64,000 nucleotides of DNA. Origin: DATLZU01 sp051293835 (GTDB lineage Bacteria; Nitrospirota; Nitrospiria; Nitrospirales; Nitrospiraceae). The stretch is from the NCBI GenBank assembly GCA_051293835.1, contig JBPKMA010000001.1:186001-250000 (forward strand). The letters run 5' to 3'. The notes beneath the pieces are model-generated. The model was given only the letters and a program-made list of their open reading frames with translations, was not told the DNA's origin and did no database searches. Below are positions 25,782 to 34,452 of the stretch, one piece after another (position 1 is the stretch's first letter; the number at the start of each line of letters is the position of its first letter). The position numbers were made by a program, and so were the translations under genes.

Positions 25782-26621
25782 ATGAAGTTTTCGAGTCATC
25801 TTGCCTATTCCGTGTTACCAGTGGCACTGGCGCTCATAGCCGGCTGTGCATTCTGGTTTCCCCGCGCGGAGGTCCCGCTGAAAGAAGCAACGGCAGCCGA
25901 GCTCACCGCTCTGTTGCGCGAGCGGGAAGCGGCGATCCAGACGATGAAAGGGCTGTTTCGGGTGTCCATCAAGGGAGAAGGGATCCCGATCGCGCAGCGG
26001 ATGGAGGGCGCCATTTATTATCGCCGTCCCGATGCGATGCGGCTTCAGGGATTTACCGCCTTGGGGAGCGAGGTGTTTGAATTCATCCTCTCGGATGATC
26101 TGTACAAGCTGCGCCTGCCTACGATGAGTCGCGTGCTGACCGGTCGTTCGTCCGAGATGGGTAAAATGGGCAAGCTGGCGCGACCGTTTCAGTTGAGCGT
26201 CTGGGCGATGAGCGGCGCGGTCGGGATCGCGTCGGTGGCCGAACACGAGCGCGTCGCGCTCGCCGAGGACGGCGATCGATACCGCCTGGATGTATTCGCG
26301 CCGGGCGAAGGCGACTCCCGGAGCAGGACCGTGGTCCGCCGTATTTGGTTCGAGCGGCGCTCGTTCCAGGTGGTGCAGGAGGAGCGGCTGTCGCCGACCG
26401 GCGAACTCGAGGCGGTCATGTATTTCGACGACTTCCGTCCGGTGGGCGAGAGCGAGAACGGCGGACCGCCGCGGAACGCGGGAGGGGGATCGCGAATGCC
26501 GCTGATGCGGCCGTTTAAGATTACGATGGAGGATGGCCATGGGCGGGGCAGCCTGCAGGTAACGTTTCATGAGATCATCCCCAACGTGCCGTTGCGACCG
26601 GCCGATCTCGGAACCGTGTAG
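25782..26621 (+). CDS. DUF4292-like outer-membrane lipoprotein
   Basis: 279 residues. The lipobox LIAGC places the modified Cys near residue 23. The body resembles the LolA/LolB-like fold seen in DUF4292 lipoproteins: MKGLFRVSIKGEGIPIAQRMEG, then a DAMRLQGFTALGSEVFEF strand pattern and a C-terminal beta-rich part. A role in lipoprotein or lipid handling is inference. It is 28 bases after radA and 12 before tsaB. Confidence 0.7.
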   Translation: MKFSSHLAYSVLPVALALIAGCAFWFPRAEVPLKEATAAELTALLREREAAIQTMKGLFRVSIKGEGIPIAQRMEGAIYYRRPDAMRLQGFTALGSEVFEFILSDDLYKLRLPTMSRVLTGRSSEMGKMGKLARPFQLSVWAMSGAVGIASVAEHERVALAEDGDRYRLDVFAPGEGDSRSRTVVRRIWFERRSFQVVQEERLSPTGELEAVMYFDDFRPVGESENGGPPRNAGGGSRMPLMRPFKITMEDGHGRGSLQVTFHEIIPNVPLRPADLGTV

Positions 26622-26633
26622 CGGGTGTAACAC

Positions 26634-27422
26634 ATGAAGATTCTGGCTGTTGAAACTGCGACAGCCTGGCAGAGCGTGGCGATTCTCGATGGCGAAGCGG
26701 TGTTGGCCCGTTCGGATCGCGATGCCGAAGGCTCACACGCCAAATGGCTGGTCCCGACGATCGATCGGTTGTTGTCGTCGGCAGAGCTTGAACTCGCCCA
26801 ATTGGACGGGCTCGCCGTCTCCATCGGGCCGGGGTCTTTCACTGGTTTGCGGGTCGGGTTGGCGACGATGCTGGGATTCCGGGCGGTGACAGGGTTGCCT
26901 CTTGCGGTGGTCCCGACGTTGGAAGCGCTGGCGTGGAATCTCCGCGGGGCGGTGATCCCCATCTGCCCAATCATCAAGGGCCGAACCGGTGAAGCCTACT
27001 GGGCCTTGTATCAGTGGACCGGCGAGGCAACGTTGCGCCAGCTTGTGGGAGAACGAGTCGGGCCGCCGAACTGGGTCGACCAAGCTATACACGGCCCGAC
27101 CATTGTGTTAGGGGACGGGTGGCTGCGGTACGCGACGGACATTCGCCTGGCGTTGGCCGACCGGGCATCGTTCCTTCGCGAGGCGCCGGACGAAGCGATG
27201 CTACCCTCGGCGGTGAGTATCGGTCTGGCGGGGTTGGAACGGCTCTCCCGCGGAGAAATGGCGGGACTCGGCGTGGCTCCCCGCTATGTCCAGCGTTCCG
27301 AAGCCGAAATCGCGCATGAGCGTCGTCCGGCTGGTTTGAGGACCAAGAGCCAGCGGATTATCCAACAGGGGATCGGGCGCCGGCGAACCCGGTGCCCGAT
27401 CGACTCTATCCCTCAGCCGTGA
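26634..27422 (+). CDS. tsaB: tRNA threonylcarbamoyladenosine synthesis protein TsaB
   Basis: 262 residues. ASKHA-fold partner of TsaD, needed for the t6A37 modification of ANN-decoding tRNAs. The start MKILAVETATAWQSVAIL and the motif SIGPGSFTGLRVGLAT are diagnostic. The C-terminus ends in a short Arg-rich tail. The stop TGA overlaps the ATG of rimI by one base. Confidence 0.94.
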   Translation: MKILAVETATAWQSVAILDGEAVLARSDRDAEGSHAKWLVPTIDRLLSSAELELAQLDGLAVSIGPGSFTGLRVGLATMLGFRAVTGLPLAVVPTLEALAWNLRGAVIPICPIIKGRTGEAYWALYQWTGEATLRQLVGERVGPPNWVDQAIHGPTIVLGDGWLRYATDIRLALADRASFLREAPDEAMLPSAVSIGLAGLERLSRGEMAGLGVAPRYVQRSEAEIAHERRPAGLRTKSQRIIQQGIGRRRTRCPIDSIPQP

Positions 27423-27934
27423 TGAAAGAGAGTCCCTCCAGCCTGATAGACGGGTCGGTGATGATCGAACCGGCTTCTCGGGAACTGTTGCCCGACCTAG
27501 TGCGGATCGAAGAGGCTTGCTTCTCTGCGCCCTGGAGTCGCAAAATGTTCGAAGCGGAGATGACGGGCAACCCGTTCGCCCGGTTTCTGGTTGCCCGGTT
27601 GCTCAACCGCGATGCGATGGACAAAACCGTCGTCGGGTATTTGTGTTTCTGGATCGTGTTCGACGAAGTGCGGTTGATGAATTTGGCAGTGATCCAAACG
27701 GAACGGCGGCGGGGCATCGCAACCGCGTTGGTATCAAGGGCTCTGGCGATGGGAAAAGCGGAGGGTGCGGTGCGTGCCGTGCTGGAGGTGAGGGCGTCGA
27801 ACCATGCCGCCCGTGCGTTGTACGAGCGATTGGGCTTTCGCCCGTTTTCGGCCAGAGCGAAGTACTATACCGATCCCGTGGAGGATGCTGTGCTGATGCG
27901 TTTGGAACCGTTAGTGGCCGAAGCGGCGCCGTGA
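27422..27934 (+). CDS. rimI: Ribosomal-protein alanine N-acetyltransferase RimI
   Basis: GNAT-family N-acetyltransferase, 170 residues from the ATG at 27422. An internal ATG at the conserved MIEPASRELL start, at about 27461, is an alternative. The acetyl-CoA loop ERRRGIATALV and the C-terminal NHAARALYERLGF motif are typical of RimI, which acetylates ribosomal protein S18. The coupled tsaB-rimI order supports the name. Confidence 0.9.
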   Translation: MKESPSSLIDGSVMIEPASRELLPDLVRIEEACFSAPWSRKMFEAEMTGNPFARFLVARLLNRDAMDKTVVGYLCFWIVFDEVRLMNLAVIQTERRRGIATALVSRALAMGKAEGAVRAVLEVRASNHAARALYERLGFRPFSARAKYYTDPVEDAVLMRLEPLVAEAAP

Positions 27935-28001
27935 CATCACGTCGAGGAGCCAGCCCCGGAGGACGGGCTCACGTTTTCTTATTCAACCAGGGAGGTGCGA
28001 T

Positions 28002-28244
28002 ATGCTGACGGACAGTTCGATTGCTGAGCGGTTGCGCCAATCCAGCAGCGAATTCCGGGAGCTGGAAGAATCACACCACCGGCTTGATGCTGAATTGGCC
28101 GAACTCCAGAAGCGGCACGTGCTGACCCCGTCAGAAGAACTGCTGAAAAAGCAGATTCAGAAAGAAAAGCTGGCGAAAAAAGATAGAATGGCGGAACTCA
28201 TCCGCCTGTATCGCGAGAAGGAATTGCACTCCCCAACACACTAA
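28002..28244 (+). CDS. DUF465/YdcH-like small coiled-coil protein
   Basis: 80 residues with a GGGAGGTG ribosome site. It is entirely helical and charged, with FRELEESHHRLDAELAELQK and the DUF465-like LKKQIQKEKLAKKDRMAELI. Function is unknown. It lies in the gene string between rimI and tatC. Confidence 0.85.
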   Translation: MLTDSSIAERLRQSSSEFRELEESHHRLDAELAELQKRHVLTPSEELLKKQIQKEKLAKKDRMAELIRLYREKELHSPTH

Positions 28245-28322
28245 ATCCTTCGCGCCGAGTCAGCGCGCCGCCCGCCAGGCCGATGGAGTGAAGCCAGGCC
28301 GAAAAGTAGGAGTCCGTGTGCC

Positions 28323-29090
28323 ATGCTTCCACCATTAGCGACCCACCTACGGACGGTGAAACGACGGCTTGCAATCGTCGCCGGCACCTTGGCGGCGACG
28401 TTCGTCTTGACGTTTACCTACTCGACCGAAATCATCGCGTGGCTCAATCGACCGTTTCCCAACGCCCTAGTGTTCTATAGTCCGGCCGAAGCGCTGTTTG
28501 CCTCTGTCAAGGTCTCATTCCTGGCGGGCTTTGTGTTGAGCCTGCCGGTGATCTTCTATCACGTTTGGAAATTCATCGAGCCGGCTTTGCTGCCGAAGGA
28601 GCAGCGCCTGGCGATTCCACTGTTTCTTCTGGCCGGTTGCCTGTTCGGATTGGGGCTGGTCTTTTGCAACCTCGTGATTCTACCCTTGGTCATCGAGTTT
28701 TTCGTCGGTTTCGGAATGGATCGGGCCATTACCCCGGAGCTGGCCGTCGGCACGTACATTGATTTCAACGTCAAGTTTCTCCTGGTCTTCGGCTGCGCGT
28801 TCGAGCTGCCGCTCGTGCTGACGTTGCTGGCACGCATCGGCGCGGTGTCGGCCCGTGAGCTGGCATCCTATCGGAAGCACGCTGTGATGGTCGCGTTGAT
28901 CTTGTCGGCTGTCGTTACACCTGACGCGACCTTGTTTACCATGTTGTTGATGGCCGTGCCGCTTATGGTACTGTACGAGGTCGGAATCATTGGTGCCAGG
29001 TTATTCGGCCGGACTTCGGTAGCTGCGGAAGATGCCGCTCCGGCGGAAACCCCAGTGCCGATAGGCCCGGCGGGACATCGGGTGCGATGA
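28323..29090 (+). CDS. tatC: Sec-independent translocase subunit TatC
   Basis: 255 residues with six predicted membrane helices. TatC binds twin-arginine signal peptides at the inner membrane. The conserved cytoplasmic loop FYHVWKFIEPALLPKEQR and the FELP motif with its conserved Glu are present. The C-terminus carries a non-conserved Pro/Ala tail. The TGA overlaps the ATG of the following gene. No tatA or tatB is visible nearby. Confidence 0.95.
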   Translation: MLPPLATHLRTVKRRLAIVAGTLAATFVLTFTYSTEIIAWLNRPFPNALVFYSPAEALFASVKVSFLAGFVLSLPVIFYHVWKFIEPALLPKEQRLAIPLFLLAGCLFGLGLVFCNLVILPLVIEFFVGFGMDRAITPELAVGTYIDFNVKFLLVFGCAFELPLVLTLLARIGAVSARELASYRKHAVMVALILSAVVTPDATLFTMLLMAVPLMVLYEVGIIGARLFGRTSVAAEDAAPAETPVPIGPAGHRVR

Positions 29091-30208
29091 TGAACAAGCT
29101 GTTATGCAACGGTAGGCGTGGTCGTAGGATCGGATCGATCGGATTGGGAATCGGTCTGTTGGCCGGAATCGCGCTCGGCACGGCGCAGGGCGAGGCCGAG
29201 TCGACTCTCGATTTCCTGAGTCCGCACCAAGCCCCAACGCCGCAGGTTTGGAAGACGAGCCGACCGACCGAACCTTCCGCGTCCGCGGTGAGCATTCAAG
29301 CGATGACCACGCTGGGCAAGGACACCGTGTTTGCCGGGTCGTTCGGCATGGGCATATTCCGCAGCGATGACCGCGGAGGGGTATGGATCCCTGTGAACGA
29401 AGGCTTGACCGATCCTTTTATTCTGTGCCTGGCGGCCAGTTCAGATGGCACGGTATACGCGGGGACGTTCCGCGGAGGCGTGTTTCGGACCCGCGACCGT
29501 GGCGAGAGCTGGCAACCGGTGAACGCGGGACTCAAGCGACTGGAGATCAAAACGCTGCTGATTACGCCTGGTATCATCTATGCCGGAACGGGCGACGGCG
29601 TGTATCGGTTGAACGAGGCTGACGATCGCTGGACGGTGGTCACCACAGGGCTAGACGAGGTCCTGGTTCATGCGTTGGCCAAGGCGCCGGACGGCACTCT
29701 GTTCGCCGGGACTTCGGGAAAAGGCGTGTTGCGGTATAAAGAAAGTTCGTCTGGTTGGGTCCGCATGAGGCACGGGCTCAGGGACCATGAAGGGCTGGTG
29801 GAAAATTTCATCAGGGTGCTGGCCATTGATAAAGAGCAGGGCGTGTATGCCGGCACATTCGACGGCGGCGTCTTCAGGAGCAATGACGGTGGCCAGACAT
29901 GGCGCCCGATCAGTCGCGCGTTGCCGAACGATTCGATCCGCGGCATTCTCGCAAACGAGCGAGGCCTGTTTGTCGCTACCGGCCGGGGGATCTACAAGAC
30001 CGTCGATCAAGGACGGCAATGGACAGCGTTGAACAACGGTCTGACCAACATGTCGGTGCAGGTGCTGGTCGACTCTGGTGCCGGATCGCTGTATGCAGGA
30101 ACGAGTTCAGGGGCCTTCCGCAGCGACGACGACGGGAAAACTTGGGTGCCGATCAGCGAAGGCTTGCAGGGAACCTCGCGCTCGCCGTTTGAGACGCCGT
30201 TCAAATAG
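29087..30208 (+). CDS. Exported BNR/Ycf48-like beta-propeller protein
   Basis: 373 residues. An Arg-rich start followed by a hydrophobic stretch (GSIGLGIGLLAGIALGT) forms a signal peptide or anchor. At least six repeats of the kind FRSDDRGGVWIPVNEGL, separated by VYAGTFRGGVFR-type strands, indicate a BNR/sialidase-type propeller like that in Ycf48 and sortilin. A chaperone or assembly role is possible. Its start overlaps the tatC stop (ATGATGA), so it is co-translated with tatC. Confidence 0.8.
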   Translation: MMNKLLCNGRRGRRIGSIGLGIGLLAGIALGTAQGEAESTLDFLSPHQAPTPQVWKTSRPTEPSASAVSIQAMTTLGKDTVFAGSFGMGIFRSDDRGGVWIPVNEGLTDPFILCLAASSDGTVYAGTFRGGVFRTRDRGESWQPVNAGLKRLEIKTLLITPGIIYAGTGDGVYRLNEADDRWTVVTTGLDEVLVHALAKAPDGTLFAGTSGKGVLRYKESSSGWVRMRHGLRDHEGLVENFIRVLAIDKEQGVYAGTFDGGVFRSNDGGQTWRPISRALPNDSIRGILANERGLFVATGRGIYKTVDQGRQWTALNNGLTNMSVQVLVDSGAGSLYAGTSSGAFRSDDDGKTWVPISEGLQGTSRSPFETPFK

Positions 30209-30332
30209 AGGCCGCTCCGAAAAATGGCGAAAAACCGATAACACCTCATTTCAGTCCCTCATTTCGAGTTCACGGACCGCCATCTGTCCGCTGTCAGCTC
30301 TGCGTTGGAGCATTTGTGAGAAAGGATCATCT

Positions 30333-30842
30333 ATGCACGAGATCAGTGACAGAACGCGCGCGACCATTACCGTGATGTCCAAGGGGCAGACGCTCGGCGA
30401 GATCGTTCTGCGCTTTTTCCCGGATGTGGCGCCCAATCATGTGAGCAATTTCGTCAAGCTGGCCAAACAGGGGTTTTACAACGGCACGACCTTCCACCGG
30501 GTGATCCCGGGCTTCATGATCCAGGGTGGCGATCCCAACAGCAAGAATCCTGACCGGTCGACCCATGGCATGGGCGGACCGGGGTACCGGATCAAAGCGG
30601 AATTCAACAGTCGGCCCCATAAACGGGGCACGCTGTCGATGGCTAGGGCGAATGATCCGGACAGTGCCGGGTCGCAGTTCTTCATCTGCGTGGCGGACGC
30701 CAACTTCCTGGATTGGCAGTACACGGTGTTTGGCGAAGTCGTCAGCGGCATGGAAGTCGTCGATAAGGTCGTCAATATGAAACGCGACGGCCGCGATAAC
30801 CCGCTCGATCGGGTGGAGATGACGGTTACGGTCAGCGAATGA
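30333..30842 (+). CDS. Peptidyl-prolyl cis-trans isomerase, cyclophilin type
   Basis: 169 residues from the ATG at 30333; longer in-frame sequence upstream overlaps the BNR gene. The catalytic-site motif FHRVIPGFMIQGGDP and the GSQFFICVADANFLDWQYTVFG segment are classic for bacterial cyclophilins. There is no signal peptide, so it should be cytoplasmic (PpiB-like). The last codons overlap the possible start of the next gene. Confidence 0.95.
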   Translation: MHEISDRTRATITVMSKGQTLGEIVLRFFPDVAPNHVSNFVKLAKQGFYNGTTFHRVIPGFMIQGGDPNSKNPDRSTHGMGGPGYRIKAEFNSRPHKRGTLSMARANDPDSAGSQFFICVADANFLDWQYTVFGEVVSGMEVVDKVVNMKRDGRDNPLDRVEMTVTVSE

Positions 30843-30901
30843 CGCGAGACGTGAGGTGTGAGATCGACTGGGGAATCGTTAGAACGGTCACGCCGCGTTT
30901 C

Positions 30902-31672
30902 ATGTTTCGCGTTTCACAAGGCGCGCTTCTGTGTGTGCTGCTCGCCGGATGCGCGATTCCTCAGGTTCCTTCCCGCACCGTGTACGAGGATCCGACCAAT
31001 TTTGTTCGGTTGGAGATCGATTCGACCGTTCTGCCCGAGTGGCCTCCCAGCGCCCACAGCCATCCCGCTTCGATCTCTATCGAGGACATGGCGCATATCC
31101 TAAGACAACTCAAGGTTCAGGAACACCGAATCGCCTTGCAGCGGATGATGCAAGGCGACGCGCCTCGCGTACCGGCGTTCAGCGAAGAGGAAATTGCGCT
31201 GTTAGCACCCCGATTGTCGGAGGCGCTTGCGCAGGCCAAACCGAATGAGCGGGTGACCTTCTACTTAAGCTATCCTCAAACCTCCATTAAGCGGGTGATT
31301 ACGACCGGGGGGCTATACGTGCGGGGGACCGAATTGCATTTCATTTTGGGCAACTGGCGGATCGTCTACGGCATTCCGGCCTATGGCATGATTTACGACC
31401 GCCGTTATCCGATGAGCCCGACGGCGGCCAAGGGATTCGACCTGTTCTTCGAGCAGGAGGCAGCCGTCCTGCCTCAGAAGAGCAGCATCTGGGATCGTCT
31501 GCTGGCAAACGAAAAAGACGAACTGGTCATCGATCTTTCGCAGGCCTTTCCTGGCGCTGCGGCTGGCGATCCGGTCGTTCGGCAAGAAACGATGAATCGG
31601 CCCCGTTCTCGGCGCATGCTGCGTTCCAGCTCCTGTCTGTGGCTCGATTTGCGATGTTCGTCAGGAATGTGA
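30902..31672 (+). CDS. Lipoprotein, paralogue of the one at 46.7 kb
   Basis: The lipobox LLAGC follows a short hydrophobic run; I place the start at ATG 30902, although 30839 is also open. About 256 residues. The middle (FSEEEIALLAPRLSEALAQAKPNERVTFYL) matches the product of 46726-47418 (FREDELNVLVPHLSVALEK...DRVAFSLF), so the two are paralogues. A weakly conserved Arg/Ser-rich tail ends it. No function is recognised. Confidence 0.75.
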   Translation: MFRVSQGALLCVLLAGCAIPQVPSRTVYEDPTNFVRLEIDSTVLPEWPPSAHSHPASISIEDMAHILRQLKVQEHRIALQRMMQGDAPRVPAFSEEEIALLAPRLSEALAQAKPNERVTFYLSYPQTSIKRVITTGGLYVRGTELHFILGNWRIVYGIPAYGMIYDRRYPMSPTAAKGFDLFFEQEAAVLPQKSSIWDRLLANEKDELVIDLSQAFPGAAAGDPVVRQETMNRPRSRRMLRSSSCLWLDLRCSSGM

Positions 31673-31865
31673 AGGAACAGGTGGTGGGGACCCAAGGCCG
31701 TGCTGTAGCGCACCAATGACTGGTACTGCTACACGTGGCTTTTAAGCCAATGGTCAATTGCGTCCCGGCGACCAATTTGCAGAACGAACAAAGGTGATCG
31801 GCGCGGGGATCGAACCAGCGCGCACTCGCGCTCGGCGAACCAGCCGGCGACGAAAGGAGCGGGGA

Positions 31866-32852
31866 ATGGGCAGAGGCAAACGGGCTGCCAGGGTCATCAT
31901 TGTCTGGTTGTGCCTTGTTGTCGGCGCGGTTGGGGTGCGGGCGCAGGATACCCTGTGGGAGACCTACATCACCGCTGGAACTAAGGCCTACGGAGAAGGC
32001 CGATACGCCGATGCCGAGAGGATGTTCGCGGAGGCGCTGAAGGTCGCCGAGCAATTCGGGCCGCAGAATCCCCGCATCGCCACCGCGCTGAACAATCTTG
32101 CCGAGACCTATCGCGTGCAAGGGAAATACGCCCAGGCGGAAACGCTGTACCTGCGTTCCATGAGAATCCGAGAAAAAGTCGAAGGTCCGGAGTCGCTGGC
32201 GGTCGCGCAAAGTCTTAACAATCTGGCGCTGCTCTACGCGGTACAAGGAGAGTACGCTGAAGCTGAACCGCTTTACGTCCGCGCGCTGGCCATCAGAGAA
32301 AAATTGCTCGGATCCGAGGATCAGGATGTGGCGTTGGTCCTGAACAACTTGGCGCTGCTGTACAACAACCAGGGGAAGTACGACAAAGCCGAGCCGCTGT
32401 TTCGCCGCGCGCTGGCCATCAAAGAAAAGGGCTTGGGCTCGGAACACCCCAGCGTCGCCACCACGCTCAACAACTTGGCGTTGGTATACAACAATCAAGG
32501 GAAATACAAGGAAGCCGAGCAACTCTATCTACGTTCTCTTGCCATCCGCGAGAAGACGTTGGGCCGGGAACACCCGGATGTCGCCCAAAGCCTCAACAAC
32601 CTCGCGTCTCTGTACAGCAATCAGGGCCAGTTCAAGGAAGCCGAGCCGTTGTACAAGCGGGCACTGGCGATCGTCGAAAAAGCATTCGGCACGGAACATC
32701 CGGAGCTCGTCATGATTCTAAAGAACTACTCGATACTGCTTCAGAAAACCGATCGAAAAGCCGAGGCCATCAGCTTCGCGGCCCGTGCCGACAAGATCAA
32801 AAACCAGCATGAACGGGAGAACACCTTGCTCAAGCCGAGCGGAACACCGTAG
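31866..32852 (+). CDS. Exported TPR protein of kinesin-light-chain type
   Basis: 328 residues from the ATG at 31866 (AAAGGAGCGGGG upstream). A signal peptide covers about residues 1-30. Then come six or seven 42-residue units of the type ALNNLALLYxxQGKYxEAEPL, each beginning with a YxRALAIREK helix, the TPR_10/12 pattern. Such repeats bind peptide partners. It converges with the TolC gene. The upstream stretch 31673-31865 contains nothing recognisable. Confidence 0.88.
   Translation: MGRGKRAARVIIVWLCLVVGAVGVRAQDTLWETYITAGTKAYGEGRYADAERMFAEALKVAEQFGPQNPRIATALNNLAETYRVQGKYAQAETLYLRSMRIREKVEGPESLAVAQSLNNLALLYAVQGEYAEAEPLYVRALAIREKLLGSEDQDVALVLNNLALLYNNQGKYDKAEPLFRRALAIKEKGLGSEHPSVATTLNNLALVYNNQGKYKEAEQLYLRSLAIREKTLGREHPDVAQSLNNLASLYSNQGQFKEAEPLYKRALAIVEKAFGTEHPELVMILKNYSILLQKTDRKAEAISFAARADKIKNQHERENTLLKPSGTP
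31980..32770 (+). repeat. Tandem 126-bp coding repeats
   Basis: Within the TPR gene the same 126-bp unit recurs about six times, marked by CTCAACAACTTGGCG-like and GGGAAGTACGACAAAGCC-like segments. The units differ at several positions. This is protein-repeat duplication, not CRISPR, and it keeps the antisense strand free of stops over about 1 kb. Confidence 0.75.
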
Positions 32853-32868
32853 CAAAAAACCGCCTCCC

Positions 32869-32891
32869 GTGTGAGCAGCGGGACCTCACAC
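32869..32891 (-). terminator. Terminator-like hairpin of the efflux operon
   Basis: GTGTGAG (32869-32875) and CTCACAC (32885-32891) form a 7-bp stem between convergent genes. On the minus strand it is followed, after about eight bases, by six T residues. It would stop transcription leaving the TolC gene. Confidence 0.5.
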
Positions 32892-32936
32892 GCTTCCTGC
32901 CGCTAGCGCCGACCCCTTGTGCGCTCGGCCGGCGGC

Positions 32937-34343
32937 TCACGGGGCCATGCCGGGCGGAACGGACAACGTGTCCGGGATCGAGAGGGTACCTGCCGCGTAC
33001 GCTAACGTTACTTCGGCAATCTTGTAGTCGTACTGCGCTTCAGCCAGTCTGGTCTGCGCTCCTGTCAATGCGACCTCGGATTGTGTCACTTCGACAATGC
33101 TTCCCAATCCCAATTTGTACCGTTGACGTGCCAGCTGCAACGCTTCCTGGGCGGTCTTGACCTGTTCTTCAGCCAACTTGATCTGTTGTGCGAAGGTCAC
33201 AGTGTCCAGATAAGCGTTCGTCACCTGCTGGGTTAGCGTCTGTTCGATATTGGAAACCGTGGCTTCGGCCGCGACCTGCTGGGCGCTGGCCTCGCGGACC
33301 TGGTTTTCGATGAGAAAGCCTGTGAAGAGCGGAAAGGACAACACTGCACTGGCCGCCCACCAGCCTCCGGTTCGTTCGGCACGGTCGGTATCGAACGTTT
33401 GGAAATCTCCCGCGCTCGCGACGGCATTGATGGTTGGCAGATACTGTTTTCGTGTGGCGCGAAGCTTGGCTTCAGCCGAGCGGGCCTGCTCCTGCGCACG
33501 CTTCAGTTCCGGGTGGGACAGACTGCTCGCGATCAACGTGTCGAGCGGTTGTTGCCGGATCACTTCGATGGGGATATCTTCCAGTACATAGTCATCCGGG
33601 CCGGCGATTCCCATGGCCCGGTTCAACTCGGCGAAGCTGGCCTTGAGGTTGTTCCTCGCGCGCACCAGGGCCGCTTCGGCGTTCGTCAATTCCACCTCCA
33701 CAAGGTCGAGGTCGAGTTTGGATTTGAGCTGCTGGCGATACAGTGTCTCGACCTGGGAACGGATGACGCCGCGCTCGCGCACGGTATCCTCCGCAATCGC
33801 CACCAGCCGGCGTTGCTTCAGACTGTTCAGGTACGCCCGCTGGACGTTTAGGATTACCAAGGCCCGTTGCGCATTGACATCCTGTTCAAACGCGCGCGCG
33901 GCGAGATCCGACGATTCGACGAGATCGCGGGTGAACCCGAAATCATAAAGCCGCTGGCTCGCGATAACTCCGCCGGTGTATTGGCTGAGATTCGGACGCA
34001 CCATTGAGCCAGCCGGCGTCACAAACCGCGGGTTGATGCCGGCGACGCCGGACGCCGTCGCGAAATTTGCAAAAATCTGCGGGTAGTACAGGGACCGCGT
34101 CTGTTCTGTCCGCGCCTCCGCTGCCTTGCGGTTCGCATTGGCCGCTTGAAGCAGCGGGTGCTTCTCCAGCGCCAATTCGATTGCCTGCTTGAGACCCAAG
34201 AATTGCCCCTGGATCTGCCCGCTCTTGTCGGTTCTAAGCCGATCCCGTTGCGCCTGGGCGGAAGCCGGGAAGGGTATCCCCCAGACGGCGGCGACGATGA
34301 AAAGCATGAGCGTGCACAACGGACGTCGAACCAGATATCGCAT
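32937..34343 (-). CDS. TolC-family outer-membrane efflux protein
   Basis: 468 residues with a signal peptide. The outer-membrane channel of a tripartite pump. Two repeated TolC-type halves are visible: LKQAIELALEKHPLLQAANANRKAAEARTEQTRSLYYP near residue 50 and LIASSLSHPELKRAQEQARSAEAKLRATRKQYLP near 270, with long helices between. It is the last gene of the RND operon; the adaptor gene lies 109 bases upstream. Confidence 0.92.
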   Translation of the reverse strand: MRYLVRRPLCTLMLFIVAAVWGIPFPASAQAQRDRLRTDKSGQIQGQFLGLKQAIELALEKHPLLQAANANRKAAEARTEQTRSLYYPQIFANFATASGVAGINPRFVTPAGSMVRPNLSQYTGGVIASQRLYDFGFTRDLVESSDLAARAFEQDVNAQRALVILNVQRAYLNSLKQRRLVAIAEDTVRERGVIRSQVETLYRQQLKSKLDLDLVEVELTNAEAALVRARNNLKASFAELNRAMGIAGPDDYVLEDIPIEVIRQQPLDTLIASSLSHPELKRAQEQARSAEAKLRATRKQYLPTINAVASAGDFQTFDTDRAERTGGWWAASAVLSFPLFTGFLIENQVREASAQQVAAEATVSNIEQTLTQQVTNAYLDTVTFAQQIKLAEEQVKTAQEALQLARQRYKLGLGSIVEVTQSEVALTGAQTRLAEAQYDYKIAEVTLAYAAGTLSIPDTLSVPPGMAP

Positions 34344-34452
34344 TAGCTTTCTCCTTTCCTCGCTTGCGTGGCGACTCGCCGTGACCGCGTTCTTGACACG
34401 CCGAGAGAACCGTTCTGTCGCTTCTACCGCAAAACTCGTACTGGATCGGTAG

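Noticed and set aside
31795..31825. T-arm-like sequence GGTTCGATCC (minus strand)
   Set aside because: No acceptor, D arm or anticodon arm can be built around it.
31527..32522. 331-residue open frame on the minus strand
   Set aside because: It is antisense to the lipoprotein and TPR genes; the periodic sequence reflects the TPR repeats.
31866..32852. Regular repeats as a CRISPR array
   Set aside because: The units are 126 bp, contiguous and coding, without unique spacers.
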